From an uncultured bacterium (lineage in GTDB: Bacteria; Verrucomicrobiota; Kiritimatiellia; RFP12; UBA1067): DNA of 33,018 nucleotides. How positions within the stretch are numbered: position 1 is the stretch's first letter; each line of letters opens with the position of its first letter. Both the position numbers and the translations under genes were made by a program. The notes under the pieces were generated by a model, which ran no database searches, was not told the DNA's origin, and worked only from the letters and a program-made list of their open reading frames with translations. The stretch spans positions 1 through 33,018 of the forward strand of contig CACWVU010000029.1 of the NCBI GenBank assembly GCA_902764415.1, read 5' to 3'. Below, one piece after another: positions 1 to 7,277 of the stretch.

Positions 1-231
1 GTCGCTCTGGCTGAATGTAGGCTATGATCAGTTTCATCTTTCCTTTCTTGCGCCGCGACCATCGCAGCGTCGCGCCCCATTTAGCAAACTCCGTGCCAAC
101 GCCTAAAATGTTGCCTGATTTGCTATCGCGCAGTATATCGGTTGTAATGTACCGTTTTTGATTTTACAAAATCTGTCATTCGCGTTTGCAATGGCAGATT
201 CGCCGCGCTTCAGCTGCACCATCTTCTGCAT
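1..231 (-). pseudogene. Possible frameshifted gene fragment running off the left edge
   Basis: Read on the minus strand, an ORF opens at ATG 231 (MQKMVQLKRGESAIANA...) and stops at 103. A second frame is open from 163 to the window edge and reads RYITTDILRDSKSGNILGVG, then EFAKWGATLRWSRRKKGKMK, then LIIAYIQPER. Joining the two frames across the A-rich stretch near 150-160 gives one continuous protein-like sequence, so a frameshift in a small gene is plausible. I do not recognise the family. An alternative is that only ATG 37, preceded by AAGGAAAG, is real and begins a new gene whose first residues MKLIIAYIQPER faintly recall a P-II protein. The 50-bp REP-like repeat ends 5 bases before ATG 231. 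An open frame of this length can occur by chance. Confidence 0.3.
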
Positions 232-236
232 CGCGA

Positions 237-286
237 CATTAGGTAAAAATGGTCAGGCCCTTCTGTATATGTTTTACTGTATATGC
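237..286 (-). repeat. REP-like 50-bp repeat, copy 1
   Basis: On the minus strand this reads GCATATACAGTAAAACATAT followed by ACAGAAGGGCCTGACCATTT and ends in TAATG. It matches 22729-22778 with only a few differences. It contains CATATACAG twice and the degenerate inverted repeat AAGGGYCTGACC, a core like the AAGGGTCTGACCCTT motif known from REP/RAYT-type dispersed repeats. No transposase is present in the window. Confidence 0.65.
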
Positions 287-310
287 TTGGATGAATGTTA
301 CTGGACTCCG

Positions 311-346
311 CGGCAGTTTGCGCGGCGGTTTGCGCGGCGGATTGCG
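311..346 (+). repeat. Tandem 12-bp repeat, three units
   Basis: Three adjacent units are visible: CGGCAGTTTGCG, CGGCGGTTTGCG and CGGCGGATTGCG. Two further diverged units, CGGCAGATTACG and CGGCAATTTGGT, sit at 488-499 and 500-511. The last one runs directly into the TATAAT box at 511-516. Confidence 0.6.
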
Positions 347-354
347 AACGCTCT

Positions 355-388
355 CCTACCGCCGCATTTATATAAATCCGGTGGTAGG
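355..388. repeat. 34-bp near-perfect palindrome
   Basis: CCTACCGCCG (355-364) pairs with CGGTGGTAGG (379-388) with one G-T wobble. The centre is the perfect 12-bp palindrome ATTTATATAAAT (366-377), and only C365/C378 is mismatched. The right half, TATAAATCCGGTGGTAGG (371-388), recurs with one change at 31968-31985. There is no T-tract after it, so it is not an obvious terminator. It could form a cruciform or be a dispersed palindromic element. Confidence 0.65.
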
Positions 389-507
389 TCAGAAGCAGAA
401 GTGATAATTTACCTATTTTCTCACTTTTATAAAAACTACTGTTGCGGCGCAAAGACCTCAAATTATCTCCAGAGAGGAACACTTCCGCGGCAGATTACGC
501 GGCAATT

Positions 508-518
508 TGGTATAATAC
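508..518 (+). promoter_or_regulatory. Extended -10 promoter TGGTATAATAC
   Basis: TGG plus TATAAT (511-516) plus AC matches the element found before several genes in this window. Transcription would start near 523, about 195 nt before the methyltransferase start at 718. No -35 consensus is visible at 17-nt spacing. Confidence 0.6.
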
Positions 519-717
519 ACGACAGTGGGGGAGAAAATGAAGGTTGCTCACTGCGGGCAAGGAGTGACATATGTTTGAAGACGAAAGCAAGATAAGCGGA
601 CATGGAGGAACTGCGGCGAATCGAGGACGAGGTAAAGCGTCGCGGCAAGGATGGAGTACGAGAGTGATGGGTATGCGAGCGGCAGACCCATGTGATACGC
701 CAAGGAAAGGACTGGCA
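519..717 (+). other. Leader region with short ORFs upstream of the methyltransferase
   Basis: Downstream of the promoter lie an ATG at 537 (13 codons, MKVAHCGQGVTYV), an ATG at 571 with a good Shine-Dalgarno AAGGAG at 559-564, and an ATG at 602 (MEELRRIEDEVKRRGKDGVRE, stop at 667). The frame from 571 runs into the methyltransferase but gives a 49-residue basic extension unlike the family. A frameshift between the 571 and 602 frames would make one small charged protein. These may be leader peptides or the debris of a small gene. ATGGGT (667-672) and ACCCAT (686-691) can pair. Confidence 0.3.
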
Positions 718-1683
718 ATGAAGGACATACAGGGAATAGTTGATCTCTCGAGCGCGTTCTACGGGAGCGCGGTGCTGTTCGCCGCCATCGACTGCGGCGT
801 GTTCGAGAAGGTCGAGCGCGGCGAACTGGACGCGGATGCGCGCGGCATGAGGCTGCTGGCTGACGCGTGCGTGGCGCTGGGGCTGCTGGAGAAGCGCGAC
901 GGCAAGTACGCGAACACGCCAGCGGGGAAGGCGGCGCTCGTCCCGGGAGGCCCCGCCGACCTTACCCGCGCGATCCGCTACAACCGCGACGTCTACCCCG
1001 CCTGGGGACGGCTCGCCGAGTTCGCGCGCACCGGCCGCCCGGTGGAGCGTCCGGAGCTGCACCTGGGCGACGACGCCGCGCGCACCCGTGTCTTCGCGGA
1101 CGCGATGTTCGGGCGCGCGATGGGCATCGGGCGCGGGGTGGTGCCGATGCTGAAGGGGCTTTCGGGACGCCTCCTCGACCTCGCGGGCGGGCCCGGCGCC
1201 TACGCGATACTGATGTGCCAGGCGAACCCCGCGCTGGAGTGCGTCACTGTGGACCTGCCGGCGATCTCGGCGTGCGCCAGGGAGTACGTGGCGAAGTTCG
1301 GCCTCGCCGGGCGCATCGAGTGCCGCGCCGGCGACTACCATGCGGACGACTACGGCGAAGGCGGGTACGACGCGGTCACGATCTTCGGCGCACTGCACCA
1401 GGAGTCGCCCGCGGCGATCGTGGACATCCTCCGCCGCGCGGCGCGCGCGCTGAAGCCCGGCGGCAGGCTCTTCGTCCTCGACATGATGACCGACTCGACG
1501 CGCGCGGCGCCGGCGTTCTCGGCGCTCTTCGCGGTCAACATGGCGCTTACCACCGAGAACGGCTGGGTGTTCTCCGACGAGGAGCTCAAGGGCTGGATGC
1601 GCGAGGCGGGGCTTGTCCCCGGCGAGACGCTGCACGCGCCGCCGCCGATGCCGCACTGGCTGGTGACGGCGTCGAAGCCGTAG
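718..1683 (+). CDS. SAM-dependent O-methyltransferase (acetylserotonin O-MT-like)
   Basis: A 321-residue class I methyltransferase of the dimeric plant/bacterial O-methyltransferase type. The N-terminal part (about residues 1-100) is the helical winged-helix-like dimerisation region (LADACVALGLLEKRDGKYANTP). The SAM-binding glycine motif LLDLAGGPGAYA is near residue 153, followed by the VTVDLPA acidic loop and YDAVTIFGALHQ. The start at 718 is chosen because AAGGAAAGGA lies 6 nt upstream and the family begins there. The in-frame ATG at 571 would add a basic, unconserved extension. The substrate cannot be read from the sequence. It may be transcribed from the promoter at 508-518. The next gene has its own promoter 7 bp after the stop, so this one appears monocistronic. 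Confidence 0.85.
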   Translation: MKDIQGIVDLSSAFYGSAVLFAAIDCGVFEKVERGELDADARGMRLLADACVALGLLEKRDGKYANTPAGKAALVPGGPADLTRAIRYNRDVYPAWGRLAEFARTGRPVERPELHLGDDAARTRVFADAMFGRAMGIGRGVVPMLKGLSGRLLDLAGGPGAYAILMCQANPALECVTVDLPAISACAREYVAKFGLAGRIECRAGDYHADDYGEGGYDAVTIFGALHQESPAAIVDILRRAARALKPGGRLFVLDMMTDSTRAAPAFSALFAVNMALTTENGWVFSDEELKGWMREAGLVPGETLHAPPPMPHWLVTASKP

Positions 1684-1689
1684 CGGTTT

Positions 1690-1700
1690 TGGTATAATAC
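1690..1700 (+). promoter_or_regulatory. Extended -10 promoter, leaderless start for the thioesterase
   Basis: TGGTATAATAC with TATAAT at 1693-1698 lies 10 nt before the ATG at 1709. A normal start point 6-8 nt after the -10 box gives a leader of only a few bases, and no Shine-Dalgarno sequence fits. Confidence 0.75.
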
Positions 1701-1708
1701 ACCCCACC

Positions 1709-2107
1709 ATGAAACCGATAACGATCGAGTACCGGGTGCCCTACGCCGACACCGACAAGATGGGCGTCGTCTACTACGGCAACTACCTGACGCTCTTCGA
1801 GCGCGCCCGCAACGAGCTGATGCGCTCCTGCGGCTTCACCTACGCCGAGTGCGAGGCCGAGGGGATCATGCTCCCCGTCGTGCACGCCGAGGTCGACTAC
1901 CGCGCGCCGGCGCACTACGACGACGTCCTGGAGCTCACTTCCTGGGTGAAGGAGCTCAGGGGCGTGCGGATCGAGATTGCCTGCGAGGTGCGCCGCAAGG
2001 GCGAGGACCGCGTCCTCGCGAGCGGCTTCACCCGCCACTGCTTCGTCTCCTCCTCGACCTTCCGCCCCGTCCCCCCGCCCGAGCGCCTCGTCGCCGCCAT
2101 CGGCTGA
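1709..2107 (+). CDS. Acyl-CoA thioesterase, YbgC/4HBT hot-dog family
   Basis: A 132-residue single hot-dog domain. The family signature YADTDKMGVVYYGNYLTLFE is present at residues 12-31, with the catalytic aspartate in the DTDKMG motif, followed by ERARNELMRSCGF and the VVHAEVDYRAPAHYDD strand region. Members hydrolyse acyl-CoA thioesters in the cytoplasm. YbgC works with the Tol-Pal envelope system, but no tol genes are nearby, so the substrate is open. The start codon follows the TATAAT box directly and the ORF cannot be extended sensibly upstream. Confidence 0.88.
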   Translation: MKPITIEYRVPYADTDKMGVVYYGNYLTLFERARNELMRSCGFTYAECEAEGIMLPVVHAEVDYRAPAHYDDVLELTSWVKELRGVRIEIACEVRRKGEDRVLASGFTRHCFVSSSTFRPVPPPERLVAAIG

Positions 2108-2124
2108 CCGGGAGCCGCGAATTA

Positions 2125-2135
2125 TGGTATAATAC
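2125..2135 (+). promoter_or_regulatory. Extended -10 promoter, leaderless start for glyQS operon
   Basis: TGGTATAATAC with TATAAT at 2128-2133 lies 10 nt before the glyQS ATG at 2144. It would drive the glyQS-proC-nadD-tcdA-gph-mtnN run as a nearly leaderless mRNA. Confidence 0.75.
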
Positions 2136-2143
2136 GCCTCATT

Positions 2144-3787
2144 ATGGCAGAAGAAAGCAAATCCAGTCTCGACGCGCTGTCGGCGCTGTGCAAGCGCCGC
2201 GGCTTCATCTACCACTCCTCTGAGATCTACGGCGGCATGCCCGGGTTCTGGGACTACGGTCCGCTCGGCTGCGAGCTCAAGGCCAACGTCAAGCAGGCGT
2301 GGTGGCAGTTCACCGTCCGCGGCCGCGAGGACGTCGCCGGCCTTGACGCCACCATCATCATGCACCCGAAGATCTGGAAGGCGTCCGGCCATCTCGACAC
2401 CTTCGCCGACCCGATGACGATGTGCAAGGACTGCAAGAAGCTGATGCGCGCCGACCAGGTGAAGGACATCTACGCCGACCAGAAGAAGAAGCCCCAGCCC
2501 AAGGTCGCGGGGTCCGACTTCTTCTGCCCCTACTGCGGCGGCGAGCTCACCGAGCCGAAGCCGTTCAACCTCATGTTCAAGACGGTCGTCGGCCCGATCG
2601 ACGACCCGTCGAACGTCGCCTACCTCCGTCCCGAGACGGCGCAGGCGATCTTCGCGCAGTTCCTGAACGTCACCGCCACCTCGCGCATGGCCGTCCCCTA
2701 CGGCATCGCCCAGATGGGCAAGAGCTTCCGCAACGAGGTGACGCCGCGCAACTACACCTTCCGCTCGCGCGAGTTCGAGCAGATGGAGCTCGAGTTCTTC
2801 ATCCGGCCCGACGAGGCGGTGGAGCTCCAGTACGGCCACGTGGTGACGCTCGCCGACAACCCCGACCTGAACGGCCCTGTCCAGGACGACTGGGGCTGGG
2901 AGGTCTGGCACAAGTACTGGGTCGAGCAGCGCAAGAAGTTCTTGAACGCCGTCGGGCTGCCGACCGAGAAGTTCGTCGAGTACTGGCAGAAGCCGGACGA
3001 GCTCGCGCACTACGCCCGCGCCTGCGTCGACATCGAGTACGACTTCCCGTTCGGCCGCCAGGAGCTCGAGGGCATCGCCGCCAGGAGCGACTTCGACCTC
3101 TCCCAGCACCAGCTCCACTCCAAGGTGCCGCAGACCGTCTTCGACGACCCGCTCAAGCAGGCGTGCAAGAAGCTCACGGACGACGACAAGGCCGCGTTCA
3201 TCGCCAAGACCCAGTCCGAGTGGCTCGACCGGAAGCAGAAGGCCGCCTCCGCCAAGGCCGGCAAGGAGGTCGTCTTCTCAGACGAGGAGAAGGCGGACAT
3301 CGCCGCGAAGGCGAAGGTCTTCTGCGAGAACCTCTTCGACGGCAAGTACGTCCCGCACGTGATCGAGCCGTCCGCCGGCGTCGACCGCCTGATGCTCGCC
3401 CTCCTCTGCGAGGCGTACGAGGAGCAGAAGCTCACCGACGAGAAGGGCAAGGAGGACATCCGCACGGTGCTCCACTTCAACCCGAAGGTCGCCCCGGTCA
3501 AGGTCGCCATCTTCCCGCTCATCAAGAAGGACGAGGCGCAGTACAAGCTCGCGCGCGACATCTTCACGAAGCTCCAGAAGAAGGTCAACTGCCAGTGGGA
3601 CGTCTCCGGCGCCATCGGCCGCCGCTACCGCCGGCAGGACGAGGCGGGCACGCCATGGTGCATCACCGTCGACGAGCAGTCGACGAAGGACGGCACCTTT
3701 ACCGTGCGCGAGCGCGACTCGATGGAGCAGCGGCGCATGTCCTACGGCGAGTTCCTCGCCATGATGTACGAGGCGCTCGAGTTCTGA
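2144..3787 (+). CDS. glyQS: Glycyl-tRNA synthetase, dimeric (alpha2) class II type
   Basis: A 547-residue cytoplasmic enzyme that charges tRNA-Gly. The N-terminus RRGFIYHSSEIYGGMPGFWDYGPLG is characteristic of the eukaryote/archaea/Firmicute-like alpha2 GlyRS, not the alpha2beta2 form. Cysteine pairs CKDC (near residue 92) and CPYC (near 128) suggest a structural zinc site. The motif-2 region (SFRNEVTPRNYTFRSREFEQME) and the motif-3 region (SAGVDRLMLALLCEAYEEQ) are intact, and the C-terminal anticodon-binding domain starts at VAPVKVAIFPL. It heads a six-gene run on the same strand. A tRNA-Gly(CCC) gene lies at 12469. Confidence 0.96.
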   Translation: MAEESKSSLDALSALCKRRGFIYHSSEIYGGMPGFWDYGPLGCELKANVKQAWWQFTVRGREDVAGLDATIIMHPKIWKASGHLDTFADPMTMCKDCKKLMRADQVKDIYADQKKKPQPKVAGSDFFCPYCGGELTEPKPFNLMFKTVVGPIDDPSNVAYLRPETAQAIFAQFLNVTATSRMAVPYGIAQMGKSFRNEVTPRNYTFRSREFEQMELEFFIRPDEAVELQYGHVVTLADNPDLNGPVQDDWGWEVWHKYWVEQRKKFLNAVGLPTEKFVEYWQKPDELAHYARACVDIEYDFPFGRQELEGIAARSDFDLSQHQLHSKVPQTVFDDPLKQACKKLTDDDKAAFIAKTQSEWLDRKQKAASAKAGKEVVFSDEEKADIAAKAKVFCENLFDGKYVPHVIEPSAGVDRLMLALLCEAYEEQKLTDEKGKEDIRTVLHFNPKVAPVKVAIFPLIKKDEAQYKLARDIFTKLQKKVNCQWDVSGAIGRRYRRQDEAGTPWCITVDEQSTKDGTFTVRERDSMEQRRMSYGEFLAMMYEALEF

Positions 3788-3798
3788 GGAGGGTCGAA

Positions 3799-4581
3799 AT
3801 GACGATTGGATTTCTCGGCGCGGGCAAGATGGCGGAGGGCATCCTCTCCGCGATCGAAGACAGGAAAAACGTCATCATGGCCGAGAAGGTCGCTGAGCGC
3901 GCGGCGGCGATGTCGCGCAAGTACGGCGTGGAGACGGCCGGCGACGTGAAGGCGGTCGTGAAGAAGGCGAAGTTCTTCTTCCTCGCCGTCCGTCCGCAGG
4001 ACGTCGACGCGGTCGCGGCGGAGGTGAAGCCGCTCCTGACCGAGAAGCACACTCTCGTCTCGATCGTCGCCGGCAAGACGCTCGCGAAGCTCAGGAAGGC
4101 GTTCGGCGCCAAGGCGAACCTCGTCAGGGTCATGCCCAACCTCGCCTTGCGCGCGAAGGCCGGCATGTGCGCGATCTGCCCGGCCGCGAAGACTCCGGCC
4201 AAGGACGTGAAGCTGGTCGAGAAGATCCTCGGCGGCGCGGGCGCGACGGTCGTCCTCAAGGAAAAGGACTTCGACGCGGTGACGGCGCTCTCCGGCTCCG
4301 GTCCCGCCTATTTCGCCTACATGGAGGAGGCGATGGTCGAAGGCGGCGTGAAGCTCGGGCTCAAGCCCAAGGTGGCGCGGCTCCTGGCGGAGCAGACGAT
4401 GTACGGAACCGCCAAGTTCCTCAGGGAGAGCGGCATGGACTTAAGGCCGTTCATCGAGGGGGTCTGCACCAAGGGCGGAACGACCGCGGCGGGCATGGAG
4501 AAGCTGGACGTCCCCAAGTTCAAGCAGATCGTCGCCGCTACGCTCGCCGCCGCCGCGAAGAGGTCGCGCGAGCTCGCGTGA
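3799..4581 (+). CDS. proC: Pyrroline-5-carboxylate reductase
   Basis: 260 residues. The enzyme makes the last step of proline synthesis, reducing pyrroline-5-carboxylate with NAD(P)H. The N-terminal Rossmann motif is IGFLGAGKMAEGIL. The substrate-side signature AVTALSGSGPAYFAYMEEAM and the C-terminal GVCTKGGTTAAGMEKL helix are present, as in typical ProC. The start at 3799 has GAGGAGGG just upstream and follows the glyQS stop by 11 bp, so the two are cotranscribed. Length is normal. Confidence 0.95.
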   Translation: MTIGFLGAGKMAEGILSAIEDRKNVIMAEKVAERAAAMSRKYGVETAGDVKAVVKKAKFFFLAVRPQDVDAVAAEVKPLLTEKHTLVSIVAGKTLAKLRKAFGAKANLVRVMPNLALRAKAGMCAICPAAKTPAKDVKLVEKILGGAGATVVLKEKDFDAVTALSGSGPAYFAYMEEAMVEGGVKLGLKPKVARLLAEQTMYGTAKFLRESGMDLRPFIEGVCTKGGTTAAGMEKLDVPKFKQIVAATLAAAAKRSRELA

Positions 4582-4601
4582 ACGCCGGGGCGGAGGGCTC
4601 G

Positions 4602-5243
4602 ATGAAGCTCGGCATCTACGGCGGAACCTTCAACCCGGTCCATTTCGGGCACGTTAACCTCGCGCGGCGCGCAATCGCCGACCTCGGGCTCGACCGGCTC
4701 ATCGTGGTGCCGGCGAACGTGAGCCCGTTCAAGACCGGCTTGTTCTCCGAGTCGCCGCTCTGGGACCGCGTCGGCCGCGTCCAGGCCGCATTTGCAGGCG
4801 TCGAGAAGGCCGAGGTGAGCCTCGTCGAGATCGAGCGCGGCGGAGTGTCCTACGCCATCGACACCGTGCGCGAAATCGCCGCGCGCTTCGCCGCGGAGTC
4901 GCCCAAGCTCTACTTCGTCGTCGGCGAGGACTCGCTCGCCGGGCTCGAGCGTTGGAAGGACTACTCCGAGCTCGTGAAGCTCGTCGAGTTCGTCTCCTAT
5001 CCCCGCACCGAGGAGTCTTCCACCGAGATCCGCCGGCTTTTCGACGAGAACCACGTCGCGCTCAACGACGACGCGCGCCTCGCTGCCGCGGTCGAGGAGG
5101 GGGTGAAGCGGAAGAACGGCTTCTGCCCCTGCCGCCTGCCGAAGAACCCAGAGTTCTTCTGTCCCTGCCGCGAGTTCCGCGAACAACTCGCCGACCCCGG
5201 GTTCCACGGACTCTGCCACTGCCGCCTCTACCGCAAGCCGTGA
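4602..5243 (+). CDS. nadD: NadD-type nucleotidylyltransferase fused to a ferredoxin:thioredoxin reductase-like cysteine domain
   Basis: 213 residues. The first part is a nicotinate-mononucleotide adenylyltransferase (NAD synthesis). It has the nucleotide-binding GGTFNPVHFGH (residues 7-17), the YFVVGEDSLAGLERW segment (104-118) and SSTEIR (139-144). The usual 30-40 residues between the last two elements are largely missing, and the protein does not end in the normal NadD tail. From about residue 145 it continues as ALNDDARLAAAVEEGVKRKN, then CPC (175-177), CPC (187-189) and CHC (205-207). This is the six-cysteine pattern of the ferredoxin:thioredoxin reductase catalytic chain, which holds a 4Fe-4S cluster and a redox disulfide. 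GGAGGG precedes the start. Its stop overlaps the next start as GTGA. The frame is continuous, so this is either a real fusion or a deletion that joined two genes. Confidence 0.85.
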   Translation: MKLGIYGGTFNPVHFGHVNLARRAIADLGLDRLIVVPANVSPFKTGLFSESPLWDRVGRVQAAFAGVEKAEVSLVEIERGGVSYAIDTVREIAARFAAESPKLYFVVGEDSLAGLERWKDYSELVKLVEFVSYPRTEESSTEIRRLFDENHVALNDDARLAAAVEEGVKRKNGFCPCRLPKNPEFFCPCREFREQLADPGFHGLCHCRLYRKP

Positions 5244-5941
5244 ATCCATTCTTCGAGCGCTCCGGGGCACTGCTCGGCGAGGAGGCAATGGCCCGCCTCG
5301 CCGCCGCGCGCGTGCTCGTGGTCGGCGTCGGCGGCGTCGGCAGTTGGTGCGCCGAGGCGCTGGCTCGGACCGGCATCGGTGCGCTCACGCTCGTCGACGA
5401 CGACGTGGTTCAGCCCTCGAACGTCAACCGCCAGTGTCCCGCCACCGCCGCGGCGATCGGGCGGCCGAAGGTGGAGGCGATGCGCGAGCGCATCCTCGCC
5501 GTCAACCCCGCCTGTGAAGTGGAGGCAAGGTGCGAACGCTACGCCGCCGGCGGCGACTTCTCGCGCTACGTCGCCGCGGCGGACGCGATCGACAGCGTCG
5601 GCGCTAAGGCGGAGCTGATCCTCGCCGCGACCGCGGCGGGCGTGCCGTTCGTCTCCTCGATGGGCGCCGCGCTGCGCATGGACCCGACGGCAGTCAGGGT
5701 GACGCGGTTCGAGAAGGTGGAGGGCGACGGACTCGCCCGCGCGCTGCGCCGCCGCTTCCGCGAGCTGGGGCGTTTTCCCACCGCGCGCTTCGGCTGCGTG
5801 TGGTCGCGCGAGGCGCCCGCGGCGGAGTCCGCCGCCGGTTCGCGCGGCAGCCTGATGACCGTGACCGCCACCTTCGGGATGTGCCTTGCGGCGGAGTGCA
5901 TCCGCGCAATTGCCGCGGACGGAAGGGAGTCCGGGACATGA
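5240..5941 (+). CDS. tcdA: tRNA threonylcarbamoyladenosine dehydratase (TcdA/CsdL), ThiF/MoeB fold
   Basis: 233 residues starting at GTG 5240, which overlaps the nadD stop. The N-terminus FFERSGALLGEEAMARLAAARVLVVGVGGVG is the usual start of TcdA, with the nucleotide-binding GVGGVG at residues 29-34. The ALTLVDDDVVQPSNVNRQ segment is the E1-like adenylation motif, followed by DAIDSVGAKAELI. TcdA cyclises t6A37 of ANN-decoding tRNAs to ct6A using ATP. The general E1-like superfamily includes MoeB and ThiF, but no partner ubiquitin-like gene is present and the C-terminal region (RFGCVWSRE, SLMTVTATFGM) fits TcdA. The ATG at 5288 would remove the N-terminal helix. Confidence 0.88.
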   Translation: MNPFFERSGALLGEEAMARLAAARVLVVGVGGVGSWCAEALARTGIGALTLVDDDVVQPSNVNRQCPATAAAIGRPKVEAMRERILAVNPACEVEARCERYAAGGDFSRYVAAADAIDSVGAKAELILAATAAGVPFVSSMGAALRMDPTAVRVTRFEKVEGDGLARALRRRFRELGRFPTARFGCVWSREAPAAESAAGSRGSLMTVTATFGMCLAAECIRAIAADGRESGT

Positions 5942-6618
5942 CGACGCGGGGCGCGATATTCTTCGACCTCGACGGAACGCTTTTCGACACCCGCGCCGAC
6001 CTCGCCGCCACGGTGAACCACACCCGCCGCGACCTGGGGCTCGCCGCGCTGCCCGCCGACGAGGTGATTGTGCACGTCGGCCGCGGCGCGCGCTATCTGC
6101 TCGCGCACGCAATCGCGGAAACCGACCGTCCCTACGACGACCTCTGGCGCATCTTCATCGACCACTACGCCGAGCACTGCTGCGAGAAGCTTGTGCCGTA
6201 TCCGGGCGTAATTGAGACCCTGGACGCGCTCGCCGTCGCCGGCTGGCGGCTCGGCGTGAACACCAACAAGCCGAACTTCGCGGTGAAGCTCATCCTCGAG
6301 AAGTTCGGGCTCGAGCGGCTCTTCGGCGCGGCGGTGGTGGCTGGAGGTGACGGCGTGCCGCTCAAGCCCGACCCCGCGTCGATCCGCGAGTGCGCCGCCA
6401 GGCTTGGTGGCTGGAGTCTTTCCGCGCGCGACTGGATGGTCGGCGACAGCTGGACCGACATGCGCTGCGCCGAGGCCGCGGGCGTCAACGGCGCCTTCTG
6501 CGAGTTCGGCTTCGGCCGTCTCGATGACGCGCCGTGTGCGGCAAGGATTGCGCGCTTCGGCGATCTCGCCGCCGCCGTCGGCGAGGGCAAGGTCAGCCAA
6601 GTGGAGGGTGCGCAATGA
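5938..6618 (+). CDS. gph: HAD-family hydrolase, phosphoglycolate phosphatase-like
   Basis: 226 residues. HAD motif I is FFDLDGTLFDT near the N-terminus, motif II is NTNKP, the lysine of motif III lies in LKPDP, and motif IV is VGDSWTDMRCAEAAG. The cap domain between motifs I and II is of the helical C1 type, typical of Gph/PGPase. The enzyme probably removes phosphate from 2-phosphoglycolate or a similar small phospho-metabolite. The start overlaps the tcdA stop as ATGA and its own stop overlaps the next start the same way, so translation is likely coupled. Exact substrate is an inference from the family. Confidence 0.88.
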   Translation: MTTRGAIFFDLDGTLFDTRADLAATVNHTRRDLGLAALPADEVIVHVGRGARYLLAHAIAETDRPYDDLWRIFIDHYAEHCCEKLVPYPGVIETLDALAVAGWRLGVNTNKPNFAVKLILEKFGLERLFGAAVVAGGDGVPLKPDPASIRECAARLGGWSLSARDWMVGDSWTDMRCAEAAGVNGAFCEFGFGRLDDAPCAARIARFGDLAAAVGEGKVSQVEGAQ

Positions 6619-7196
6619 GGGCGTTTGTGGTCGCGATGGAGTGCGAGGCGGAGCAGGTGCGCCCGTTTCTCGGCGAAGGGGACGTGCTGGTCGTTTCGGG
6701 GATCGGCAAGGTCAACGCGGCCGCCGCGGCGCAGAAGGCGATCGACGGCGGCGCCGACGAGATTCTCAACTGCGGGCTTGTGGGCGGGCTCGACCCGGCG
6801 ATGTCGGTCGGGGACGTCTTCGAGGTCTCGCAGGCGGTCGAGTACGACTTCGACCTCGCGGTCCTCAACGGCACGGGCCTCGGCGTCCACGACGAGCGCG
6901 ACACCCCGTACTTCGACTGCGCCGTGAAGGGCGTCTATCCCGTGCGCATCCTCGCATCCGGCGACCGCTTCACCAACGACTTGAAGGACGTCGAGGACGC
7001 GCGCTCGCTCGGCGCGTCGCTCAGGGACATGGAGGGCGCGGCGATTGCCCACGTCTGCGAGCGCAGCGGGATGAAGTGCGGGATGCTCAAGGTGGTGAGC
7101 GACGTCCACGGCAAGGGGGCAATGACCGGCCAGTATCTGCAGAACCGCGAGTCCACGCTCGCGCGCCTCCGCGCCTCCATCCCCGCCTGGCTCTAA
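6615..7196 (+). CDS. mtnN: MTA/SAH nucleosidase-like phosphorylase-superfamily protein
   Basis: 193 residues of the PNP/UDP phosphorylase superfamily. Visible elements are the N-terminal AFVVAMECEAEQVRPFL, the glycine-rich VSGIGKVNAAAAAQKAI, the catalytic glutamate region LRDMEGAAIAHVCER and the catalytic aspartate in KVVSDVHGKGAM. It is shorter than the classic 230-residue MtnN, so it may be a related futalosine or purine nucleosidase. It ends the operon. Its start overlaps gph by ATGA. Function as 5'-methylthioadenosine/S-adenosylhomocysteine nucleosidase is the best guess from motifs. Confidence 0.8.
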   Translation: MRAFVVAMECEAEQVRPFLGEGDVLVVSGIGKVNAAAAAQKAIDGGADEILNCGLVGGLDPAMSVGDVFEVSQAVEYDFDLAVLNGTGLGVHDERDTPYFDCAVKGVYPVRILASGDRFTNDLKDVEDARSLGASLRDMEGAAIAHVCERSGMKCGMLKVVSDVHGKGAMTGQYLQNRESTLARLRASIPAWL

Positions 7197-7248
7197 AATG
7201 TCGATACAGACCGCAATTCGCTTTCGTTCCTTGGGGCAATTGCCGCGG

Positions 7249-7277
7249 TTGACAAAAATAACGAAGTGTGATATTAT
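7249..7277 (+). promoter_or_regulatory. abiE promoter: TTGACA - 17 nt - TATTAT
   Basis: TTGACA (7249-7254) and TATTAT (7272-7277) are separated by 17 nt, a canonical sigma-70 promoter unlike the -10-only promoters elsewhere here. The perfect palindrome GGCAATTGCC (7235-7244) lies just upstream of the -35. Confidence 0.8.

Larger units (their letters stand above)
232..536. other. Gene-poor, repeat-rich intergenic stretch
   Basis: No convincing protein gene lies here. The stretch holds the REP-like repeat (237-286), a 12-bp tandem repeat (311-346), a 34-bp palindrome (355-388), an AT-rich segment (about 400-480) without recognisable genes, and a promoter (508-518). ORFs on both strands across it are interrupted, share no family features and read through the repeats, so I do not call them. 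Confidence 0.6.

Noticed and set aside
1..37. P-II nitrogen regulator gene start (MKLIIAYIQPER)
   Set aside because: Only 12 codons are visible, and the same frame is open for 42 codons upstream in a protein-like way, so the ATG may be internal. Kept only as an alternative.
311..346. Short repeats as a CRISPR array
   Set aside because: The 12-bp units are directly adjacent without spacers and no cas genes are present. No CRISPR array was seen anywhere.
1586..3118. 510-codon minus-strand frame over the thioesterase and glyQS
   Set aside because: Shadow frame. Both plus-strand genes are well-recognised families.
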